Assembly (NCBI GenBank): GCA_964540995.1
Contig: CAZIOU010000010.1
Coordinates: 1 to 48,904, forward strand
Source: JAZDLR01 sp964540995
GTDB taxonomy: Bacteria > Patescibacteriota > Patescibacteriia > UBA1558 > 2-01-FULL-52-15
Length of the DNA stretch: 48,904 bases
Direction: 5' to 3'
In this document: positions 40,233-46,302 of the stretch, one piece after another
Layout of the letters: the number at the start of each line of letters is the position of its first letter
Numbering within the stretch: position 1 is the first letter of the stretch
Notes under the pieces: generated by a model
Seen by the model: only the letters and a program-made list of their open reading frames with translations
Databases searched by the model: none
What the model was told of the DNA's origin: nothing
Made by a program: the position numbers and the translations under genes

Positions 40233-40304
40233 GACTATAATACCGCCTCTCTTCTTGGATATCTTATCCAAGACTAACAACAATAAAAACTAAGCCTTTG
40301 GCTT

Positions 40305-42116
40305 ATGAAAAAAATTCTAAGAAATATAGCGATCTATCTCGGTCTCTTCCTCATCTTGGCAGCGATATTGTTGCAGCTCAATCTGTCCAACACCAAGACC
40401 AAGAGCGTCGACATCGGCACACTGATCAAAGAAATTAATGATCAGCAAGTCGAGCAGATCACAGTCAAAGGTAGCGAGGTCACGATCGACTTGAAGAACA
40501 AAGAAATTCAGAAGACCCAGAAAGAAGAAACTGAATCTTTGAGTACGCTCCTGTCCAATCTCGGTGTCGCTCCGGAGAAGCTGGCCAACGTCAAGATCGA
40601 AGTCAAAAATGACGGCGCCGGATCATTTTTCTGGACCACCGTCATTCCCTTCCTCTTGCCGATCATTATCTTCGGCGTCATCCTCTGGTTCATGATGCGC
40701 CAAGTTCAAGGTGCCAATAATCGCGCTATGACTTTCGGCCAAAGCCAAGTCAAACAAGCCAATGCCAACGACAAAAATAAAGTGACGTTCAAAGATGTCG
40801 CTGGTGCTATTGAAGCCAAGATTGAGCTAGCTGAAGTTGTCGACTTCCTCAAGAATCCGCAGAAATTTATCAATGTTGGCGCCAAGATACCTAAGGGTGT
40901 CTTGCTGCTTGGCTCACCAGGAACTGGTAAGACCTTGCTGGCTCGTGCAGTGGCTGGTGAAGCCAATGTGCCTTTCTTCCATATGAGTGGTTCCGAATTC
41001 GTCGAGATGTTCGTCGGTGTCGGTGCTTCTCGCGTCCGTGATTTATTCAAACGCGCTCGCAAAGAATCTCCTTGTATCGTCTTCATCGATGAAATCGATG
41101 CTGTCGGTAGACAACGAGGCTCTGGTCTCGGTGGTTCACATGATGAACGCGAACAGACATTGAACCAGATCTTAGTCGAGATGGACGGTTTCGATAATCA
41201 GACCAATGTCATCGTCATGGCCGCTACCAATCGCCCCGATGTATTGGATCCAGCCTTGCTTCGACCAGGACGCTTCGATCGTCAAGTCATCATCGATATG
41301 CCTGACCTCAAAGATCGCGAAGCTATCTTGGCTATTCATGCTGGCAACAAACCTCTGGACAAAGATATTGATCTCAAAGTAGTAGCCCAACGTACCCCTG
41401 GCTTCTCCGGTGCTGACCTAGCCAATGTACTCAATGAAGCTGCTATCGCTACGGCTCGTCAGGATGAGAAAATGATCAAACAAGACACAATCCTCTCCTC
41501 GATCGAGAAAGTAATGCTTGGCCCGGAGCGTAAGAGCAAAATTATTACTGACAAAGAAAAGAAGATTATTGCCTATCATGAAGCTGGTCATGCTCTGGTA
41601 GCTCACTTCCTCGCCAACGCTGATCCAGTACACAAAATTTCTATCATCAGCCGCGGTCGTGCTGGTGGCTACACCCTCAAGATCCCTGAAGAAGATAGAA
41701 TGCTTCACAGTCGCGCCGAATTCATCGATGATCTAGCTGTCATGCTCGGTGGCTATGCTGCCGAGAAGATTATCTTCGGCGATATTACTACTGGTGCTTC
41801 CAACGATCTACAACGCGCTACCCAATTGGCTCGCTCACTGGTCACTCAGTACGGTATGAGTGAGAAACTTGGTCCGCGTACCTACGGTCAGAAAGATGAA
41901 ATGATCTTCCTCGGTCGCGAGATTCATGAAAAACGTGACTATTCGGAACAAGCCGCCCAAGCGATCGATGGTGAAGTAACTTCCTTTATCGCTAATGCCT
42001 TCCAGACAGCCGATCGTCTGATCCATGAACAGAAAGAAAAGCTGGAGAAGATCGTGGCTGGTCTCTTTGAGAAAGAGACGTTAGAACGCGCAGAGTTCGA
42101 AGCCTTGATGGCGTAA
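40305..42116 (+). CDS. ftsH: ATP-dependent zinc metalloprotease FtsH
   Basis: 603 aa. Two N-terminal membrane helices (about 8-25 and 105-128) flank a small extracytoplasmic domain. AAA+ Walker A is GSPGTGKT (Ser for the usual Pro), Walker B is IVFIDEIDAVG, the SRH holds RPGRFDRQV, and the zinc motif is H425EAGH. It degrades membrane and regulatory proteins. Length is slightly short for the family. No Shine-Dalgarno is seen; a TATAAT at 40235-40240 could be its own -10. A hairpin (CTTGGAT/ATCCAAG) lies in the 72-bp gap from rpsA. Confidence 0.95.
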   Translation: MKKILRNIAIYLGLFLILAAILLQLNLSNTKTKSVDIGTLIKEINDQQVEQITVKGSEVTIDLKNKEIQKTQKEETESLSTLLSNLGVAPEKLANVKIEVKNDGAGSFFWTTVIPFLLPIIIFGVILWFMMRQVQGANNRAMTFGQSQVKQANANDKNKVTFKDVAGAIEAKIELAEVVDFLKNPQKFINVGAKIPKGVLLLGSPGTGKTLLARAVAGEANVPFFHMSGSEFVEMFVGVGASRVRDLFKRARKESPCIVFIDEIDAVGRQRGSGLGGSHDEREQTLNQILVEMDGFDNQTNVIVMAATNRPDVLDPALLRPGRFDRQVIIDMPDLKDREAILAIHAGNKPLDKDIDLKVVAQRTPGFSGADLANVLNEAAIATARQDEKMIKQDTILSSIEKVMLGPERKSKIITDKEKKIIAYHEAGHALVAHFLANADPVHKISIISRGRAGGYTLKIPEEDRMLHSRAEFIDDLAVMLGGYAAEKIIFGDITTGASNDLQRATQLARSLVTQYGMSEKLGPRTYGQKDEMIFLGREIHEKRDYSEQAAQAIDGEVTSFIANAFQTADRLIHEQKEKLEKIVAGLFEKETLERAEFEALMA

Positions 42117-42141
42117 TCAGGCAACAACCCCAAAATATAAT

Positions 42142-42240
42142 CCCACCCATCCGTCCCGCTGCGGGACGGTAGAGACGCTAACCGAGCTGAGCTCGGGCGT
42201 CTCTACGGCATCTGATGCCGGGGGTGGGTTTCTGTTTTCA
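42142..42240 (+). terminator. Terminator with three hairpins in its loop
   Basis: The outer stem CCCACCC (42142-42148)/GGGTGGG (42222-42228), then TTTCTGTTTTC. Inside are CCGTCCC/GGGACGG (42151-42169), TAGAGACG/CGTCTCTA (42170-42205) itself enclosing CCGAGCT/AGCTCGG, and CGGCATC/GATGCCG (42206-42220), almost without unpaired bases. Confidence 0.85.
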
Positions 42241-42324
42241 GAGAAACATTGTATAATAATAATGAAAATTAAATAAATACCGCCAGAGACCTATAAGCCT
42301 CTGGCTGGAAATACAAACACCAAG

Positions 42325-43335
42325 ATGAAATCATTTTATAAACACGCGGTTGCCAATGCTTGGTCAGCAGCGCTCAACAAACGTTGGCTCTGGCCGTTAG
42401 CATTTTTCGCTTCCTTCCTCGGACTATCGAGTACGTTTCAAATATTTTTTGACGTCATGCCCCAAGACACCGGCGTCATGGTCGATATCTCTCGTACCAC
42501 CAGCCAAGATTTCCTCACCGCCAATTTCGTCGGCTGGAGCAACGGCTTCTATCAGATCCCTTGGACCAAGGTCACTATTTCTGATGTGCCACTGCTGGCC
42601 ATGGTCATCATCTTATTATTCATCATTCTAGGATTAACCGTTATTGTCGTCAGCGCGCAAGGAGGTTTGATCCACGGCCTAGCCGCTACCTTTAGCAACA
42701 AACGCTCGGACTTCTTCACTAGCTTCCGTGCCGGTCTCGATAAGTTCTGGGAAATCTTTATCGTCAACTTTGCCTACCGTTTGATCTACCTCTTCTTCTT
42801 AGGTGCCATCATCATGCCGCTACTTCTAATCGCTGCTTTCGCACCAGCACCATGGACGCTCTTCTGGTCAGCTATCATCTTCTTCATTGCCCTACCGACG
42901 GTCATCATCTTGGATATCTTGGCCCGCTACACTATCCTGTTTGTGATGTTGTCTAAAGGTACTTTGAATAAATCATTTAACAAGGCGTGGAAGTTGTTCC
43001 GTGAGAATTGGCTCATTAGCATTGAAACTTCTCTGTTAATCTTCGTCTTGCTCTTCGTCCTACTGCTGATCGTCTTCATCATCTATTTCTTACTGCTCAA
43101 TGCCTTCATCCTCTTCATCTCTTCTATGACATCAAGCCCAATGTTCTTCCAGATTGGTGCTTTCACTGGCTTAGTCATTGCTATCATTATCTTGGTTATC
43201 TGCTTCATCCTCTTCACCACCTTCCAGCTGGGTATCTGGACTGAAGTCTTCCAACGTCTCAACCGTGAGCCGCACTTCAGCAAAGTCCATCGCGCCGTTC
43301 GAAGACTACCGCTCCTGCACAAGAAATTATTCTAA
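42325..43335 (+). CDS. Polytopic membrane protein (336 aa)
   Basis: No firm family. Hydropathy by eye suggests six helices (about 22-40, 90-112, 145-170, 175-205, 230-262 and 268-295), with a conserved-looking cytoplasmic helix (GTLNKSFNKAWKLFRENWLIS), a layout seen in uncharacterised multi-helix proteins of the glycerophosphodiesterase-membrane-domain type. The leader carries a CCAGAG/CTCTGG hairpin (about 42284-42306) and a TATAAT near 42252. ATG start with no SD. Followed by a strong terminator. Confidence 0.72.
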   Translation: MKSFYKHAVANAWSAALNKRWLWPLAFFASFLGLSSTFQIFFDVMPQDTGVMVDISRTTSQDFLTANFVGWSNGFYQIPWTKVTISDVPLLAMVIILLFIILGLTVIVVSAQGGLIHGLAATFSNKRSDFFTSFRAGLDKFWEIFIVNFAYRLIYLFFLGAIIMPLLLIAAFAPAPWTLFWSAIIFFIALPTVIILDILARYTILFVMLSKGTLNKSFNKAWKLFRENWLISIETSLLIFVLLFVLLLIVFIIYFLLLNAFILFISSMTSSPMFFQIGAFTGLVIAIIILVICFILFTTFQLGIWTEVFQRLNREPHFSKVHRAVRRLPLLHKKLF

Positions 43336-43361
43336 CAACTGGTAATTACCTCTGACTGACA

Positions 43362-43400
43362 ATCCGCTCACAGCTCTGGCTGCTGAGCGGATTGTTTTGT
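43362..43400 (+). terminator. Terminator of the 336-aa membrane protein gene
   Basis: CAATCCGCTCA and TGAGCGGATTG, with an inner CAGC/GCTG, then TTTTGTC. Its T-run doubles as the -35 box of the next promoter. Confidence 0.85.
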
Positions 43401-43420
43401 CATGGCTGACAAGGTATAAT
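43392..43420 (+). promoter_or_regulatory. pilB promoter overlapping the upstream terminator
   Basis: TTGTTT (43392-43397), 17-bp spacer, TATAAT (43415-43420). The ATG at 43429 is 8 nt past the -10 box, so the mRNA is leaderless or nearly so. Confidence 0.65.
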
Positions 43421-43428
43421 TGTGTCGT

Positions 43429-45159
43429 ATGCAACTATTCAAATCAGCCAAACCAACTACCACCGACGACGCTATCGATCCTCACGCTCATATCACTTTG
43501 GCATCCAGTGATACAGAGAAGAAGCTAGCTACTAAGTTGGGCGAGATCGACTCGGAAAATCTTGAGAAAGAAGCTCAGGCCAAAGCCGAGCAATTCAATA
43601 TCAGCTACATCGATCTACGCAAGATACCTATTGCCCAAGACGCGATGCAACTTTTATCTGAAGAGCAGTCTTTGGCGCTTCAGGCAGTGGTATTTCTCAT
43701 TGCTGATAACACCATCCGCATCGCTTCGACTAATCCACAGAATCCTCAGCTCGGTGCCAAGATCAAAGAACTCGAAGAGAAGCACGCTGCTCATGCTGTG
43801 GTTTACTATATTTCCGAACAAAGTCTCCATTTGGCCCTCGAGAAGTACGCTCGCATTCCCAAGATTGTCGAAGGTATGACCGGCGGTGTGGAGATCAAAG
43901 AAGAAGATATCAAGAAATATGAAGCCAGCATCGTCACCTTCAAAGATCTTGACGCCTTCATCCAGAAAGCCGCTGTCAGTGATGTCGTGGCGATTATCTT
44001 GGCAGCTGCACTCAAATCCTTGGCTTCCGATATCCATATTGAGGCTGAAGAAGATAAGGTTAAATTCCGCTTCCGTATCGATGGTGCCCTTCATGATGCT
44101 GCCACCCTCCCCATGGATCAATGGCCCAAAATAATCTCCCGCATCAAGCTAGTCTCCCGACTTAAATTAAATATTACCGGACACCCGCAAGACGGACGTT
44201 TCACAATATTTCTCGATAGCCAGAAGATCGAAGTCCGCGTCTCCACCGTACCCACCAGTTACGGCGAAAGCGTAGTTATGCGTATCTTGCGCCAAGACGC
44301 TTCGGTTTTCAATTTCGATAGTCTAGGCGTTCGCGGTAAATCTTTTAGCGAATTGCAAATCCAGATCAAGAAACCTAATGGTATGATCATCTGCACTGGC
44401 CCGACGGGTTCTGGTAAGACGACGACACTCTATGCCGTGCTCAATCAGGTAAATAGCAGCGAGAAGAAAATTATTACTCTCGAGGATCCGATTGAATACA
44501 AAATCCCTGGGATCAATCAAAGTCAGATTGACTCGGCCGGAACCTATTCGTTCTCCGAAGGCTTACGCTCCATCTTGCGACAAGATCCAGACATCATCAT
44601 GGTGGGTGAAATCCGTGACTTGGAGACAGCTGAAGTTGCTATCAATGCGGCGCTTACGGGTCACTTGATGTTATCGACTATGCACACCAATAGCGCCGCT
44701 GGTGCTATCCCCCGACTTCTGGCCATGGGCGTCAAACCTTTCTTGTTAGCGCCGTCTATCAACGCTATCGAAGCACAACGCCTAGTTCGCAAACTGTGTC
44801 AGAATTGTAAGAAGCCAGCCGAGCTAGACAATACAACGATGACTTTGGTATTAAACCAATTAAACAAGCTGTCGCCCGAGTCTGGTTATAAAGTCGACAA
44901 CCTCACCAACCTAACTTTCTATACTGCTCCTGGTTGCGAACAGTGCAACGGTCTTGGCTACAAAGGACGTATCGGCTTATTTGAAATCCTTACCATGTCA
45001 CCAGCAGTAGAAAAGTTAATCCTCTCCGGCACCGTATCCGAATACGATCTAGAAGATCTCGCCATCAAAGCCGGTATGGTCACCATGATCCAAGACGGCA
45101 TCCTCAAGGCTCTCGAAGGAGTCACCTCAATCGAAGAAGTACTGAAAAAAACCGAGTAA
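43429..45159 (+). CDS. pilB: Type IV pilus/type II secretion assembly ATPase (PilB/GspE)
   Basis: A 576-aa hexameric ATPase powering pilin polymerisation. An N-terminal MshEN-like domain, a central GspE domain with Walker A GPTGSGKT (324-331), the Asp box and Walker B (DPDIIMVGEIRD), the His box (LTGHLMLSTMHTNSA), and the tetracysteine zinc site CQNC and CEQC near 460 and 505. CPR cells commonly keep type IV pili for contact and DNA uptake. No pilC or pilT is in this window. The TTG/ATG choice is settled by the promoter: the TTG at 43420 overlaps the -10 box. Confidence 0.93.
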   Translation: MQLFKSAKPTTTDDAIDPHAHITLASSDTEKKLATKLGEIDSENLEKEAQAKAEQFNISYIDLRKIPIAQDAMQLLSEEQSLALQAVVFLIADNTIRIASTNPQNPQLGAKIKELEEKHAAHAVVYYISEQSLHLALEKYARIPKIVEGMTGGVEIKEEDIKKYEASIVTFKDLDAFIQKAAVSDVVAIILAAALKSLASDIHIEAEEDKVKFRFRIDGALHDAATLPMDQWPKIISRIKLVSRLKLNITGHPQDGRFTIFLDSQKIEVRVSTVPTSYGESVVMRILRQDASVFNFDSLGVRGKSFSELQIQIKKPNGMIICTGPTGSGKTTTLYAVLNQVNSSEKKIITLEDPIEYKIPGINQSQIDSAGTYSFSEGLRSILRQDPDIIMVGEIRDLETAEVAINAALTGHLMLSTMHTNSAAGAIPRLLAMGVKPFLLAPSINAIEAQRLVRKLCQNCKKPAELDNTTMTLVLNQLNKLSPESGYKVDNLTNLTFYTAPGCEQCNGLGYKGRIGLFEILTMSPAVEKLILSGTVSEYDLEDLAIKAGMVTMIQDGILKALEGVTSIEEVLKKTE

Positions 45160-45167
45160 AAAATATC

Positions 45168-45200
45168 CGCCCTGTACCAGAAGGTACAGGGCGGTTTTTC
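45168..45200. terminator. Bidirectional terminator between pilB and the orphan operon
   Basis: CCGCCCTGTACC and GGTACAGGGCGG around AGAA: a perfect 12-bp stem, with T-runs on both strands (TTTTT to the right, ATATTTTTT on the minus strand). Confidence 0.92.
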
Positions 45201-45582
45201 ATCCTACCGAAACACGATCAGCATCAGCCCGAATCGGCGTTCTGTGTCGATCAGCTTCCAGCGTCGCGTAATAGACATCATCTCTACCAACGTCCAACGA
45301 GCAGTAGCCGTGGATATGTGCCCATGCAGCTATAGTGTCAATCTCAGCTACTTCCAAACGAGGATACCACTCACGCATCTCTCGCCGCAGTTGACTGATA
45401 GTGATTGTCCGATGCAAACGAAGAAGATTAATGAACATATCACATTCGTTAGGTAGATGTGACACCTGAGCAGAGAACCTGCGTCGTTCGGAGCGGATAT
45501 ACCAGCTACGTAGCCGATTGATAATCCATAGAACGATGCCGAACAAAATCACAACACCAGCTACCACCAAGAGCAGATTCAT
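45199..45582 (-). CDS. Single-pass membrane protein, tandem paralog 1 (127 aa)
   Basis: N-terminal helix (LLLVVAGVVILFGIVLWII), a basic juxtamembrane segment, then a domain also found in the adjacent gene: LPNECDMFINLL, ISQLRREM, AAWAHIHGYCSL, RDDVYYATLEA. The second half resembles a small winged-helix-like fold (helix, ISQL-R turn, helix, strand), suggesting a membrane-tethered DNA or protein binder; this is inference. GGAGG four bases upstream; its ATG overlaps the upstream stop by ATGA. Third gene of a three-gene orphan operon. Confidence 0.72.
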   Translation of the reverse strand: MNLLLVVAGVVILFGIVLWIINRLRSWYIRSERRRFSAQVSHLPNECDMFINLLRLHRTITISQLRREMREWYPRLEVAEIDTIAAWAHIHGYCSLDVGRDDVYYATLEADRHRTPIRADADRVSVG

Positions 45583-45956
45583 CTTGCCTCCTTCAGCTGG
45601 CTCGACTGACGCAACCACTCTTCACCAGCGACAGAGCTGCGATAAAGCGAATCGTTTCGGGTCAGGGAGCGGGTACAATACCGATGGACGAAAGCCCAAT
45701 CGGTTATGGCAATAATTTGCTTGGCAGTCAAACTAGGTGATGAACACAGCAACTCTCTGCTTAGTTGACTGATATTCAATACTGGGTATCGGCTCAAAAG
45801 CCCGATGAATAACTGGCATTCAACCTGAAGGTCCGCCACTGCGTCTGTCAACCGTCGTTTCTCAGCTAAGACATGGATTTGATATAGCCTCATCAGTCCT
45901 AGACAGAAAAAAACAGAGAACAGGACAACTCCCGTTATTCCCAGCAGTAGATACAT
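45579..45956 (-). CDS. Single-pass membrane protein, tandem paralog 2 (125 aa)
   Basis: N-terminal helix (LLGITGVVLFSVFFCLGLM), then the same core as the next gene: LQVECQLFIGLL, ISQLSREL, TDWAFVHRYCTRSLTRNDSLY. The pair are diverged duplicates. Its GGAGG site lies in a GCCTCCTTCAGCTGGCTCGA stretch also present upstream of its partner, marking the duplication boundary. Translationally coupled to the following gene. Function unknown. Confidence 0.72.
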   Translation of the reverse strand: MYLLLGITGVVLFSVFFCLGLMRLYQIHVLAEKRRLTDAVADLQVECQLFIGLLSRYPVLNISQLSRELLCSSPSLTAKQIIAITDWAFVHRYCTRSLTRNDSLYRSSVAGEEWLRQSSQLKEAR

Positions 45957-45968
45957 TAACTGCCTCCT

Positions 45969-46220
45969 TCAGCTGGCTCGACGACGCAACTTAGGCATGC
46001 GAGTAGCATCGTCAGATTTGATATCGTGCACAGCAGTAGTGCCGTTAGATAAATCCCACAGCACGGTGAAGACGTATCGGTTCTCATCCACTTTGAACGC
46101 TATCGATTGCAATACACCGAGGCAATCTTTCGGGATAGCGACATGACCGGCCTGATCGAAACGAACATTGGACTTGAGGACGTCACCGCATTCCACTAGT
46201 TTCGCCTGCTCCAGCTTCAC
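45969..46220 (-). CDS. Small orphan protein (83 aa), operon head
   Basis: GTG start with AAGGAG six bases upstream; the longer ORF reading extends past the promoter. Compact, probably beta-rich: KLVECGDVLKSNVRF, HVAIPKDCLGVLQSIAF, YVFTVLWDLSNGTTAVH. A single small beta-barrel (like a plasmid-type antidote or SH3-like fold) is possible but not recognised. The basic tail is LRRRAS. Its promoter (46263-46291) lies just past the valS stop. The stop codon is followed by the GGAGG of the next gene. Confidence 0.65.
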   Translation of the reverse strand: MKLEQAKLVECGDVLKSNVRFDQAGHVAIPKDCLGVLQSIAFKVDENRYVFTVLWDLSNGTTAVHDIKSDDATRMPKLRRRAS

Positions 46221-46262
46221 AGTATGCTCCTTTGGATATTGGAAAGAACGACAAAGAGCTAC

Positions 46263-46291
46263 ACCATACTGCAGATGAATCAATTCGTCAA
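46263..46291 (-). promoter_or_regulatory. Promoter of the three-gene orphan operon
   Basis: Minus strand TTGACG (46291-46286), 17-bp spacer, TATGGT (46268-46263). It starts transcription in the gap after valS. Confidence 0.75.
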
Positions 46292-46302
46292 GATTATATA
46301 GG

